The notes under the pieces are model-generated. The model was not told the DNA's origin, did no database searches, and saw nothing but the letters and a program-made list of their open reading frames with translations. A program made the position numbers and the translations under genes. Positions 46,557 to 56,581 of a stretch of 64,000 nucleotides of DNA are shown here, piece after piece (position 1 is the stretch's first letter; every line of letters starts with the position of its first letter). Source of the stretch: Pedobacter sp. MC2016-24 (GTDB lineage: Bacteria; Bacteroidota; Bacteroidia; Sphingobacteriales; Sphingobacteriaceae); assembly GCF_015223055.1 (NCBI RefSeq), contig NZ_JADFBX010000021.1, positions 1 through 64,000 on the forward strand, in the 5' to 3' direction.

Positions 46557-46587
46557 TTTGATTGAAGTAATCGAGGGGTTACAAACG
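46557..46587 (+). promoter_or_regulatory. Weak promoter candidate upstream of SusC
   Basis: TTTG (46557-46560), a 19-bp spacer and TACAAACG (46580-46587). Spacing fits the Bacteroidota consensus, but the -7 box matches only TA and G of TAnnTTTG. The 129-bp gap has no terminator, so read-through from the lyase genes is also possible. Confidence 0.25.
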
Positions 46588-46615
46588 AGCAAACCAAATT
46601 TAAACTTACTGAAGT

Positions 46616-49600
46616 ATGAGAAAAATTTACATGATTGTAATGTGCCTGGTTTTTTCTATCGCAGCATTTGCCCAGCAAAACCGCAAGGTGGAAGGGACTG
46701 TGACAGAGCAGGGGACAGGGACACCTTTAATAGGGGTAAGCGTGCTGGTTAAAGGCAGCAAGGTTGGCGCTACCACAAACATAGACGGAAAGTTTTCCAT
46801 CCAGATTCCTAAAGCAGGAAACTCGGTTCTGGTATTCACTTATATCGGGTATATACAAAAGGAAGCGATTGTTGGAGACCGGACAACCGTAAACATGAGT
46901 CTGGCAGAAGACAATAAAATGCTCAACGATGTTGTGGTGATCGGATATGGAACTTCAAAGAAAGCAGATTTGGTCAGTTCGGTAGGCCAGGTAGATATGA
47001 AAGACCTGGTAAAAGCACCAGTGCGTTCTATTGATGAATCGCTAGCCGGTCGTGTTGCCGGTGTACAGGTAAACTCATCCGATGGCCAGCCTGGCTCATC
47101 TGTCAATATTGTGATCAGAGGAGCCAATTCCATTACGCAAAATAACAGTCCGCTATATGTTGTTGACGGTTTTCCAATAGAAGGTTTCAACCTGAATGTT
47201 TTTGATCCCCAGGAGGTCGAATCTATTGATGTGTTGAAGGATGCGTCTGCAACGGCTATTTATGGGGCAAGAGGCGCAAATGGCGTGATCATGATTACAA
47301 CCAAAAAAGGAAAGGTTGGTGAGCCGGTAATTTCTTTTAACCCAACAGTGAGTCTGGACAACAACATCAAGACCATGAAGCTGATGGATACTTATGAATT
47401 TGCTAAAATGCAACTGGAACTGGTGCCGGGCGCGCTTGGTTCTGCCTCAGATCCGACGCCAATTTACGTACTATTGACAAGACCTGGGAAAACACTGGAA
47501 GATTATAGAAATGTGCAGGCCACAGATTGGCAGACCCCATTTTTTCAGACCGGGGTAAGACAGGACTATTCCCTGGCATTAAGGGGTGGAACGGATAAAA
47601 CTGTCTACGCCATTTCCGGAAACCTGAACGATCAGAAAGGTACCATCATCAATACCGCCTATAAAAGGTACCAGGGCAGAATCACTTTGGATCAAACTTT
47701 AACAAGTAAAATCAAAGTAGGGATCAATGCCAATTATGCTTATTTGCTGCGTTCAGGAAATTCAGCAGCCCAGGGTACGGGTGGAAGCGGAACAACCAAT
47801 ATTTTGTATAGTGTTTGGGGTTATACACCAATTGGAGAATATACGGAGGATGAACAAATCGATGAAACCACCTCCAGCGGAACGGATTATAAATTCAACC
47901 CGATCCTGAATCAGAAAAACCTATTGCGCAACAATAAAACACACAATTTAAATGTAAGCGGGTATTTTGATTACGCCATTACCAGGGAGTTGAAGTTGAG
48001 GGTAACGGGCGGCATCAACAATACCAGGGTAATTAATGAAATCTTTAACAATTCCAATACTTATCCGGGTAGCCCAAATACTACTCCTGGCCGTACCAGT
48101 GGTGTAAACGGTTCGATATCCGAAGCCAGCACCAACAACTGGTCTAATGAAAATACGCTGACCTGGACAAAAACCTATAACAAAGATCACAACCTGAATA
48201 TCTTAGGCGGATTTTCATCACAAGGAAATACGAGCAGCACTTATGGCTTTGGCGCTACCTTTTTGCCAAATGAGAAATTGGGCATCAGCGGTTTAAATGA
48301 AGGGATTGTAAATCCGGTAACTACGGCAATCAGTTCATTATGGTCCCTGTCGTCTTTTTATGGAAGGGCTAAATACAATTATAAATCTAAGTACTATATC
48401 GAGGCTTCTTACCGTGCAGATGGATCTTCTAAATTTGCTCCGGGTAACAAATGGAGTTACTTCCCTTCTGTAGGTGCTTCATGGCGTTTCATCAAGGAAG
48501 ATTTTCTGAAAGATAGTAAAGTGATCTCTGATGGTAAATTGAGGGCCAGTTTTGGTAAGACAGGAAACAACAGGGTCAATGATTTTGCTTATTTATCTTC
48601 CAATGATGTTGTTCCTGGCAATTCTTATCCATGGAACAACGCGTATGTAACCAGTATCATCCCAACAACACTTGGAAATCCAAAAGTGAAGTGGGAAACG
48701 ACAGATCAATATGATGCAGGTGTGGATCTGGCTTTTTTCAACAACAGAATTTCCTTTACTGCTGATGTGTACAAAAAGAATACAAAAGACTTGCTTTTGA
48801 GGGCAACACTTCCAACTTCAAGTGGTTATACTACCGCATTTAAAAATGTGGGTGCGGTATCCAACCGTGGATTGGAACTTACACTGAGTACAATAAATAT
48901 CAATAAAAAAGATTTTCAATGGAGCAGCAGTTTTAACATTTCCTTTAACAGGAACAAAGTGCTTGCTTTGGCAGAAGATCAGCAAACGTTATTGTCTACC
49001 ACCAATTGGGACAATGGTTATACCAATATTCCTTCGTACATCGCGAAAATTGGTGAGCCCCTGGGTCTGATGTATGGCTTTATCTGGGATGGCTTATACC
49101 AATACAACGATTTCACCAAAACCTCAACAGGTGAGTATTTATTAAAAGACAATGTACCTACCAATGGTGCCAATCGTCAGAACATTCAGCCTGGAGACAT
49201 CAAGTATAAAGACATTAACGGAGATGGAAATATAAATGCTTCTGATTATGCTGTTATTGGCAACAGCTTACCTCTACATACCGGGGGTTTTACCAATAAC
49301 TTCACTTACAAAAACTTTGACCTGAACGTTTTTTTCCAATGGTCTTACGGTAACGATATTCAAAATGTAAACCGCATGGTGTTTGAGGGAAATGCATTGG
49401 GTAAACGGTTTTTACAGCAGTATGCGAGCTATACAGACCGCTGGTCGCCAGAGAATCAGAATTCATCCAATTACCGTACAGGTGGATTTTCAGTAGCAGG
49501 CTATTCATCCAAGACCATTGAAGATGGTTCCTTCCTTCGTTTGAAAACAGTGTCCCTGGGCTATAATGTACCTAAAACTTTGCTGAACAAAATCAAAGTT

Positions 49601-49768
49601 AAGGCAGTCCGCGTTTTTGTTTCCGGACAGAATTTGTATACCTGGACAAAATATACGGGTCTTGATCCGGAAGTGAGTACCTACAATTCGGTACTTACCG
49701 GTGGATTTGATTATAGCGGCTACCCGAGAGCCCGGATTGTGGCTTTTGGTGCAAACGTTACTTTTTAA
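46616..49768 (+). CDS. SusC-family TonB-dependent transporter without STN domain
   Basis: A 1050-residue transporter. The signal peptide (ending AAFAQQ) leads straight into the beta domain (GTVTEQGTGTPLIGVSVLVK). The plug follows (NDVVVIGYGTS, LKDASATAIYGARGANGV) and then the barrel, ending FGANVTF. It lacks the STN domain of the two other SusC proteins, consistent with control by the HTCS at 35.7 kb rather than by a sigma/FecR pair. The sequence is close to the SusC at 21072 (shared LDPEVS and GFDYS blocks near the end), so the two pairs are related. Expected cargo: chondroitin-type oligosaccharides. Confidence 0.95.
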   Translation: MRKIYMIVMCLVFSIAAFAQQNRKVEGTVTEQGTGTPLIGVSVLVKGSKVGATTNIDGKFSIQIPKAGNSVLVFTYIGYIQKEAIVGDRTTVNMSLAEDNKMLNDVVVIGYGTSKKADLVSSVGQVDMKDLVKAPVRSIDESLAGRVAGVQVNSSDGQPGSSVNIVIRGANSITQNNSPLYVVDGFPIEGFNLNVFDPQEVESIDVLKDASATAIYGARGANGVIMITTKKGKVGEPVISFNPTVSLDNNIKTMKLMDTYEFAKMQLELVPGALGSASDPTPIYVLLTRPGKTLEDYRNVQATDWQTPFFQTGVRQDYSLALRGGTDKTVYAISGNLNDQKGTIINTAYKRYQGRITLDQTLTSKIKVGINANYAYLLRSGNSAAQGTGGSGTTNILYSVWGYTPIGEYTEDEQIDETTSSGTDYKFNPILNQKNLLRNNKTHNLNVSGYFDYAITRELKLRVTGGINNTRVINEIFNNSNTYPGSPNTTPGRTSGVNGSISEASTNNWSNENTLTWTKTYNKDHNLNILGGFSSQGNTSSTYGFGATFLPNEKLGISGLNEGIVNPVTTAISSLWSLSSFYGRAKYNYKSKYYIEASYRADGSSKFAPGNKWSYFPSVGASWRFIKEDFLKDSKVISDGKLRASFGKTGNNRVNDFAYLSSNDVVPGNSYPWNNAYVTSIIPTTLGNPKVKWETTDQYDAGVDLAFFNNRISFTADVYKKNTKDLLLRATLPTSSGYTTAFKNVGAVSNRGLELTLSTININKKDFQWSSSFNISFNRNKVLALAEDQQTLLSTTNWDNGYTNIPSYIAKIGEPLGLMYGFIWDGLYQYNDFTKTSTGEYLLKDNVPTNGANRQNIQPGDIKYKDINGDGNINASDYAVIGNSLPLHTGGFTNNFTYKNFDLNVFFQWSYGNDIQNVNRMVFEGNALGKRFLQQYASYTDRWSPENQNSSNYRTGGFSVAGYSSKTIEDGSFLRLKTVSLGYNVPKTLLNKIKVKAVRVFVSGQNLYTWTKYTGLDPEVSTYNSVLTGGFDYSGYPRARIVAFGANVTF

Positions 49769-49816
49769 CACCAGCTCATTAAATGAACTCAAGACATTCA
49801 CAGAAATTCAACTGAC

Positions 49817-51817
49817 ATGAAAAAGTTATTATTTTCTCTACTCATATTAAGCACAGGTTTATTTTCCTGTAAAAAGTTTTTGGATACCGTACCTACAGAT
49901 AATCTTTTGCCGGAAGAATATTACGATTCTGAAGCAAAATTGTTAAATGCCCTGGCAGGGGTATATTATCCTTTGTCTACGCCGGCATTGTACGGTAATT
50001 TTTTAAATAGTGATTTCAACATTTCCGATGAGGCATTTTATCAGCGGAACACACAAACCACTGGTGTATCTGTGTATAACTTTGACTATGCCGATAACAG
50101 TGTAGCGGCATTATGGCAGCAATGCTACGTTGGTATTGAAAGGGCAAACATGCTCATTGCCAATATCAATGTTGCAAAGATGGACGAAGCAAAGCGTAAA
50201 CCCATTCTTGGCGAAGCTTTGTTTATGCGTGGCTATTATTATTTTCTATTGGCCAGTAATTTTGGCGATGTACCACTTAAACTGGAGCCAACCAAATCGC
50301 CCGCTGCGGAAGATGTTCAGGTTAAACGTACGCCGGTAAAAGAAGTTTATACCCAGATCCTGATGGATATGACTCAAGCTGAAGGGCTGACCAGCAAAAT
50401 CAGCGATTTTGGATTTAGTGGTCGCGTGGCCAAAACAACAGTACAAGGCATTTTAGCCCGGGTTTGCTTAACCATGGCCGGTGCACCTTTAAAAGATGAA
50501 GCTAAATATGCCGAGGCCAAAGCCTGGGCATTGAAAGTCAAAGAATCGGGAGAGCACCGGTTAAATTCCAGCTACAAACAACTGTTCGTAAATATGCATC
50601 AGGATTTATATGATGTTAAGGAAAGCATGTGGGAAGTAGAGTTTAAAGGAAATGGTGCTGATGGTCTTGGATCAACTGGTCGGGTAGGTAATCTGGGAGG
50701 TATCCAGATGCAGGCGACCACAGCCATCGGACTTAAAATTGGTTACTGTTATGGCTTTTTACATACTACAGCAAGGTTATTTAATCTTTTCCAACCTGGT
50801 GATTTAAGAAGAGACTGGAACCTGGCGCAGTTCAACTACATTACATCTTATACAGACCGGTACTATTACAATTACTATACAGCAGCGCAGGTTTACAACC
50901 GCGATGCGGCTAAATTTAGAAGAGAGGCTTATGTTTTAGACAATAAAAATCAGAACACCACACCGATCAATTATCCACTTTTAAGGTATTCTGATGTCTT
51001 GTTAATGCTTGCGGAAGCGGAAAACCACATCAACGGGCCAACTGCACTGGCCTATGATGCCATTAACCAGGTCAGAAGAAGAGCCTATGGACTTGATCCT
51101 GCTACTGCTGCTACCACAATTTCTGTTGTCAATAACATCACACTGGCCACTGCTGGCAATACCGGTTACTTACTTACACTGAACAATATTCCGGTTACCT
51201 TAACCGGAGGTGGTGGAACGGGTGCAACCGCCGAAGCTACGGTATCTACCAGTACGGGTAAGGTTACCGGCATTGCTGTACTAAATCCGGGTAAAGGATA
51301 TACTGCTGTACCAACTGTAACCATTGGTACAGCATGGGCTGCCAATGTTGCATATGCAGTGAATACCCAGGTTTTTAACGGCAATAATGTATATACGGTT
51401 ACAACCGCGGGTACTTCTACGGCAACCGGGCCTACACAAACTTCAGGGGCGTCGGCTGCTGCGGTAACGGGTGCTGTATTTACTTATGCAGGTTTGAGGG
51501 CAACAGCCACGGCCACGATTGCCACATCGACTATAGATCTTGTCGGTCTGGATCCGAACAGTTTCCAACTGGCTGTTGAAGATGAGCGGTCGAGAGAGCT
51601 TTGCTTTGAAGCTTTAAGAAGACCCGATCTGATCCGTTGGGGCAAATGGGTGACTACCATGAATACGGTAGGTGCAGAGATCAGGGCCAATGCTGGCGCA
51701 ACTTTCTCTTATGGTGGTTTAGCAGGTTCAAATGTTGCACCTAAACATGTCCTGTTTCCAATTCCTGCAGCTGAGATTACAGTGAATAAAGCGGCAACTC
51801 AAAATCCAGGCTGGTAA
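49817..51817 (+). CDS. SusD-family lipoprotein with large inserted domain
   Basis: A 666-residue lipoprotein (lipobox FSC; CKKFLDTVPTDNLLP). It matches the 517-residue SusD at 24530 through ALAYDAINQVRRRAYG and again from DERSRELCFEALRRPDLIRW to the end. Between them, about residues 428-578 are extra. The insert is Ala/Thr/Gly-rich and beta-like, with two recognisable blocks: GKGYTAVPTVTIGTAW and WAANVAYAVNTQVFNGNNVY. Such blocks are known from phage tail and secreted adhesin proteins. The reading frame is intact and SusD homology resumes in frame, so this is an insertion, not a frameshift. It may add glycan contacts. Confidence 0.93.
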   Translation: MKKLLFSLLILSTGLFSCKKFLDTVPTDNLLPEEYYDSEAKLLNALAGVYYPLSTPALYGNFLNSDFNISDEAFYQRNTQTTGVSVYNFDYADNSVAALWQQCYVGIERANMLIANINVAKMDEAKRKPILGEALFMRGYYYFLLASNFGDVPLKLEPTKSPAAEDVQVKRTPVKEVYTQILMDMTQAEGLTSKISDFGFSGRVAKTTVQGILARVCLTMAGAPLKDEAKYAEAKAWALKVKESGEHRLNSSYKQLFVNMHQDLYDVKESMWEVEFKGNGADGLGSTGRVGNLGGIQMQATTAIGLKIGYCYGFLHTTARLFNLFQPGDLRRDWNLAQFNYITSYTDRYYYNYYTAAQVYNRDAAKFRREAYVLDNKNQNTTPINYPLLRYSDVLLMLAEAENHINGPTALAYDAINQVRRRAYGLDPATAATTISVVNNITLATAGNTGYLLTLNNIPVTLTGGGGTGATAEATVSTSTGKVTGIAVLNPGKGYTAVPTVTIGTAWAANVAYAVNTQVFNGNNVYTVTTAGTSTATGPTQTSGASAAAVTGAVFTYAGLRATATATIATSTIDLVGLDPNSFQLAVEDERSRELCFEALRRPDLIRWGKWVTTMNTVGAEIRANAGATFSYGGLAGSNVAPKHVLFPIPAAEITVNKAATQNPGW

Positions 51818-51837
51818 TTCAATTAAACTAAGAAATT

Positions 51838-52872
51838 ATGAGACTTTTAAATACAATTATACTTGCCGGCACACTGATGTTGGCGGCCTGCGATAAATCC
51901 ATAGATGAAAAACCGGTTTCATTTGATGTTGTCAGTACCAGGACCAACGGACAGGCAAGTTCATCTTTTAAAACAACCGATACGATTGTTTATCAATTGA
52001 GCGGATTGCCAGATGTAATCACCTTTTATTCTGGTGCAATAGGACAACGTTATGAATTTAAAGACCGCATTACGGCCAATGGTACGCCACAGCTTCAATT
52101 TAGTTCGCTGCGGGCAAACGGGTCACAGAGCAACTCAATCCAGTTGATGATCTCTACAGATTTTAAAGGTGTGGTGGCCAAATCGCAAACCATTACAGGG
52201 GTTATTACCCGCGATACTGCGGCTACCAATGCCAATATTGCGGCTGCCAGCTGGACAGATATCAGCAGCAGGGCAACATGGTCAACAGGTGCAACTACGG
52301 CAACCCCTTCCGGAGTTGTGGATTTATCCGATTACGCCAGTCAGGGCAAACCCGTATTCATCGCTTTTAAATATAAAGCAGTGGCGGGTAGCATTCAGAA
52401 TAAATGGACCATTACTGGACTTTCTGTCAACAACGTGCTGGAAGACAAGACTGTTTATACCCAGGCCAATTTTGCAGCATCTAATCAGTCCATCACCAAT
52501 TACGGTGTAAATACACCTGGATTGGGCTGGCTGAGTAGTATTGATGAAAACCTAAATGCAAACAAATATGCTTGGGTATATACTACTGGTGTCGGAACTG
52601 CAGGTTCCTTGGTGATCACGGGCGCAGCTACAGTGGCAGCAGCCACTGCTCCAGCCGAAGCCTGGGCCATTATGGGGCCACTCGATTTGCGCAAGGTAAC
52701 GCCAGATGCGGGTGTTGGCATCAAAGAGATTTCTGCACAGGTAAAAAGCTATACTGCTACCGTAAGTTATCCGGCAGGTAATTATACCGCAACTTTTGTG
52801 GCTGCCAACAATACTGTTGATGGACGGTCTGTTGCTGTTAAGCAGTTGCCGATCACTATTGTAAATCCTTAA
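51838..52872 (+). CDS. DUF5017-like surface glycan-binding lipoprotein
   Basis: A 344-residue lipoprotein with lipobox AAC (Cys about residue 19; CDKSIDEKPVSFDVV). Two beta-sandwich halves are suggested by TIVYQLSGLPDVITFYSGAI, KPVFIAFKYKAVAG, NKWTITGLSVNNV and KSYTATVSYPAGNYTATFVA. The first half resembles DUF5017 proteins encoded after SusD in bacteroidotal glycan loci. By position it is the SusE/SGBP-like surface binder of this system. Binding residues are not identified. It starts 20 bp after SusD. Confidence 0.75.
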   Translation: MRLLNTIILAGTLMLAACDKSIDEKPVSFDVVSTRTNGQASSSFKTTDTIVYQLSGLPDVITFYSGAIGQRYEFKDRITANGTPQLQFSSLRANGSQSNSIQLMISTDFKGVVAKSQTITGVITRDTAATNANIAAASWTDISSRATWSTGATTATPSGVVDLSDYASQGKPVFIAFKYKAVAGSIQNKWTITGLSVNNVLEDKTVYTQANFAASNQSITNYGVNTPGLGWLSSIDENLNANKYAWVYTTGVGTAGSLVITGAATVAAATAPAEAWAIMGPLDLRKVTPDAGVGIKEISAQVKSYTATVSYPAGNYTATFVAANNTVDGRSVAVKQLPITIVNP

Positions 52873-52886
52873 CGCCAATTGTTCCT

Positions 52887-54275
52887 ATGAAAAGAATTTT
52901 GATATTCTGCTTTACGTTGGTTTGCTGCGGGAATTTATTTGCGCAGCAAACCAATCCTTCTTCGGCAGATATGCAGTGGTGGAAGGATGGCAAATTTGGT
53001 CTGTTTGTGCATTGGGGCTTATACTCCGTAACTGCTGGCGACTGGAAAGGGAAACCTTCCAAAGGCAATGAACATTTCATGTTGTATGAACGGATTCCGG
53101 TAAAAGAATATGCTAAAATCGCAGACGACTTTAATCCGGTTAAGTTTGATGCAGATGCCTGGGTAAAGGCTGCAAAAAATGCGGGGATGAAATATGTGGT
53201 ATTTACGAGTAAGCACCACGATGGTTATGCCATGTATCAATCTGCTGCAAGTGATTACAATATTGTCAAAACAACCAAATGGGGTAGGGATCCCATTAAG
53301 GAGCTGGCTGCTGCCTGTAAGAAATATGGACTTCAGCTTGGCTTGTATTATTCATTGGGGCGTGACTGGGAAGATCCTGATGTGCCGACCAATTGGCCTG
53401 AAAAGGCCGGGAGAAGTAATACCTGGGATTTTCCTGATGAAGATGGAAAAGTGTTTGCCAGGTATTTTGAGCGTAAGGTTAAGCCACAGATCAAAGAGCT
53501 GCTTAGCAATTATGGTCCGATTGGCATCTTGTGGTTTGATACACCTGAACTGATCAATAAGGCACAAAGTACAGAACTGGAAGCCCTGATTAGAAAAATA
53601 CAGCCCAAATGCATCATCAATAGCCGGATTGGTAACGGACTAGGCGATTACCTGGTTTCGGAGCAGCAGATTTCTGCTTCAAAGCTGGCTAAACCCTGGG
53701 AAGCCTGCATCACCATGAGTGGTAAATGGAGTTACAACCGCTATGATAAAGCCTGGAAATCACCAGAATTACTGGTCAGACAACTGGTAGAAATTGTGTG
53801 TAAAGGCGGCAATTTTTTATTGAATGTAAATCCTGATGGTCAGGGCGCCTTACCTGCGCAAAGTTTAACGAACCTGGAGGCGATCGGGAAATGGATGGAC
53901 ATCAATAAAGAAGCCATTTATGGCGTTCAACCCTGGACCGTAACTTCAGAAAGTGTAGCAGGCCCGGTAGCTGAAGGTATTAAAAAGCCATCCGGACTGG
54001 TAGATACGGACAATGACAATACAGCGAAAAGTATTGTACCAGACCTCTATTTTTCACAAAAGAAAGGACTGGTATACGTTTATGCCCGCAGCTGGAAGCA
54101 AGGTGAAATACTGGTGAAAACCATGAATACTGAAAAATTGCGCGTCAGGTCGGTTTCAGTTCTGGGGCTGAAAGGTAAGGTCGACTGGAAACAAGACGCA
54201 AGCGGCCTGGCGATAACATTACCAGAGAAAATGACATCCGAAATTCCTATTTACGTATTTAAAATCACACTGTAA
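52887..54275 (+). CDS. GH29 alpha-L-fucosidase
   Basis: A 462-residue secreted retaining fucosidase with a signal peptide ending NLFAQQ. GH29 marks: GLFVHWGLYSVTAGDW, YVVFTSKHHDGYAMY, and the nucleophile in ILWFDTPEL (Asp218). A C-terminal beta domain covers about 360-462. The acid/base residue is not conserved in sequence and cannot be assigned. It would remove alpha-L-fucose branches. Its stop and the next start share one base (TAATG), so it is coupled to the GH95-like enzyme. Confidence 0.9.
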   Translation: MKRILIFCFTLVCCGNLFAQQTNPSSADMQWWKDGKFGLFVHWGLYSVTAGDWKGKPSKGNEHFMLYERIPVKEYAKIADDFNPVKFDADAWVKAAKNAGMKYVVFTSKHHDGYAMYQSAASDYNIVKTTKWGRDPIKELAAACKKYGLQLGLYYSLGRDWEDPDVPTNWPEKAGRSNTWDFPDEDGKVFARYFERKVKPQIKELLSNYGPIGILWFDTPELINKAQSTELEALIRKIQPKCIINSRIGNGLGDYLVSEQQISASKLAKPWEACITMSGKWSYNRYDKAWKSPELLVRQLVEIVCKGGNFLLNVNPDGQGALPAQSLTNLEAIGKWMDINKEAIYGVQPWTVTSESVAGPVAEGIKKPSGLVDTDNDNTAKSIVPDLYFSQKKGLVYVYARSWKQGEILVKTMNTEKLRVRSVSVLGLKGKVDWKQDASGLAITLPEKMTSEIPIYVFKITL

Positions 54276-56557
54276 TGAGACGCATTCTATGCCTGATCAG
54301 TATGGTGACTTTATTCATCATGCTTGCTGCGAAAGATTTGCAGGCGGTAAGCCAGGACCCGGTAGGGATCAACTGGCCAAAGTTTCTTTCAGGATGCGAT
54401 ATCGTTTATGATGACTTAGGTAGCAGCTGGAACGAGGGATTGTTTACCGGAAATGGACTGTTGGGGACCATGATTTACCGCGATTCAGATGACGGATTAA
54501 GAATCGATATTGGCAGGAGTGATGTGAGAGACCACCAGTCGGGCAATGGCTCTCCGCTTTTAGGCAAAGCAAGATTACCTATTGGGCATTTCCTGCTGAA
54601 ACCGGTAGGCAAGATCAGGAAGATCAGTGCCAGACTGGATTTGTGGAATGCAGAAATTAAAGGCACAATTTATACGGATAAAGGTACAATTGAGTTTAAA
54701 AACCTCACTTTTTCTGAGCGTAATGTCATTTACTTCAGTACAGCATATACCGGTGAGGAAAGTGGTTCCAGCTGGCAATGGGTACCGGAAGCATCCGTAA
54801 GTACAAGAACCAAATATTCACATATCAAAGTTCCCGAGCAATACAAAGGTAATCCTGAAGGCCGGCCGGGTAAAAGCGGAGCGGTTGAATTTTACAACCA
54901 GACCATGCATGCAGGTGGTGGCTATGCCACAGCCTGGAAACGTATCGCTTCAAGATCTGGTGCAGACTATCTTATTACAATTGCTTATCAAACTCAAGCT
55001 GATCAGTATGTAAGCGAGGCGGTTGCAAGCCTGAATAAATTGAATTCAGCAGCAGTTCAGCAGCAGCTTTTAAAACACAGGGAATGGTGGCATGCTTATT
55101 ATCCGCAAAGCTTTTTAAGCCTGGCAGATCTGAGGATGCAAGCTTTTTACTGGTTACAACAGTATAAGTTAGCTTCGGCCACAAGGGCCAATAAACCGGC
55201 CCTGGATTTAATGGGGCCTTGGTTTAAACAAACTCCATGGCCTGCTTACTGGTTCAATTTAAATATTCAGCTGAGCTATAGTCCGCTTTATGCCGCAAAT
55301 AGGCTTGGCATTGCCAGCTCATTGATGCAGATTATAGATCAGCAGCAGGAAAACCTGATCAAAAATGTACCTGAGGAATATCAATATGATGCGGCAGGAC
55401 TATCCAGAGCTTCCGGTGCCGACCTGATTTCGCCTGTAAAGCTGGTTGCGGGTTCAACGGAAGAGATTTCAAATGGCGAAGCGGAATTGAGCAATCTGAC
55501 CTGGATTTTGTATTATTATTGGCAGCATTACCGGTATAGTATGGATAAGGAAGTGTTGAAAAAGCTATTCCCTCTGTTGAAAAGAAGTATCAATTACCCA
55601 CTTCATTTATTGAAAAAAGGTGATGATGGTAAATGGCATTTTTCGGTTAAAACGCATTCTCCAGAATATCCTGTTGGAAAAGGTACAGATACGAATTACG
55701 ACCTTTCTTTATTAAACTGGGGTTGCAAAACACTGCTACGGATCAATGCAGAATTGAAGCTTAATGATCCCCTGGAAGCTAAGTGGACAGAGGTGCTGAA
55801 AAACCTGGTTCCTTATCCAACAGACGAAAATGGATATCGCATTGCTGCTGATGTACCTTTCAACCAGTCGCATCGCCATTATTCACATTTATTGATGGTT
55901 TATCCTTTGTACCTGGTTAACTGGGATCAGGAGGAGCACCGTGAATTGATCAGCAAATCGCTTAAACACTGGCATAGTTTTCCGGCCGCGTTGCAAGGTT
56001 ATTCATTTACTGGCGGCGCTTCTATGTATGCGATGATGGGTAAAGGAGACTCGGCCAGGGATTACCTGAACCAGTTACTCGATAAATTTGTACAGCCCAA
56101 TACCATGTACCTGGAAAGCGGCCCGGTCATCGAAACACCATTGGCAGCTGCAGCCAGCATCCAGGAGCTTTACCTTCAATACTGGGATGATGTGGCAAGA
56201 ATATTTCCAGCAGTTCCTTCAGACTGGCAGAATGCGGCCTTTCAGAACCTGCGTACCGAAGGCGCCTTTTTACTCAGTGCGGTAAGGCAGCAGGGTAAAA
56301 CCCGGTGGATTAAAATTGAAAGTTTGAATGGCGGGGATTTGGCCATGAAAACTGGTTTTCAGCAGAAACCTAACCTCAAATCAGCTTCCGATGTCATGTT
56401 ATCAGATCAGGGTAAGGGCGTGTGTACTTTGAGGATGCCTAAAGGTGCGGTGGCGCTGCTGTATGTTGATGAAATGGATTTGAGTATTGCTGTAGCAGAT
56501 GTAATTGGCTATAGCCAGAACGACAATAGCTTCGGGAAGCTTGGTAAGAAGAAATAA
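54275..56557 (+). CDS. GH95-like alpha-L-fucosidase/galactosidase
   Basis: A 760-residue secreted enzyme with an N-terminal beta-supersandwich (about 30-250; NEGLFTGNGLLGTMIYR is typical) and an (alpha/alpha)6 catalytic barrel. GH95-type residues are kept in FNLNIQLSYSP (N-x-N), THSPEYP (general-acid region) and SHRHYSHLLMVYP (H-R-H-x-S-H). The match is distant, so an inverting fucosidase is likely but alpha-L-galactosidase activity, also known in GH95, is possible. Translationally coupled to GH29. GH29 plus GH95 suggests two different fucosyl linkages. Confidence 0.78.
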   Translation: MRRILCLISMVTLFIMLAAKDLQAVSQDPVGINWPKFLSGCDIVYDDLGSSWNEGLFTGNGLLGTMIYRDSDDGLRIDIGRSDVRDHQSGNGSPLLGKARLPIGHFLLKPVGKIRKISARLDLWNAEIKGTIYTDKGTIEFKNLTFSERNVIYFSTAYTGEESGSSWQWVPEASVSTRTKYSHIKVPEQYKGNPEGRPGKSGAVEFYNQTMHAGGGYATAWKRIASRSGADYLITIAYQTQADQYVSEAVASLNKLNSAAVQQQLLKHREWWHAYYPQSFLSLADLRMQAFYWLQQYKLASATRANKPALDLMGPWFKQTPWPAYWFNLNIQLSYSPLYAANRLGIASSLMQIIDQQQENLIKNVPEEYQYDAAGLSRASGADLISPVKLVAGSTEEISNGEAELSNLTWILYYYWQHYRYSMDKEVLKKLFPLLKRSINYPLHLLKKGDDGKWHFSVKTHSPEYPVGKGTDTNYDLSLLNWGCKTLLRINAELKLNDPLEAKWTEVLKNLVPYPTDENGYRIAADVPFNQSHRHYSHLLMVYPLYLVNWDQEEHRELISKSLKHWHSFPAALQGYSFTGGASMYAMMGKGDSARDYLNQLLDKFVQPNTMYLESGPVIETPLAAAASIQELYLQYWDDVARIFPAVPSDWQNAAFQNLRTEGAFLLSAVRQQGKTRWIKIESLNGGDLAMKTGFQQKPNLKSASDVMLSDQGKGVCTLRMPKGAVALLYVDEMDLSIAVADVIGYSQNDNSFGKLGKKK

Positions 56558-56581
56558 CAATTAGAAATAAAACAAACACAG

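Noticed and set aside
51092..51551. Frameshift or assembly error in SusD
   Set aside because: The insert is open in frame over 150 codons and SusD homology continues in the same frame with conserved motifs.
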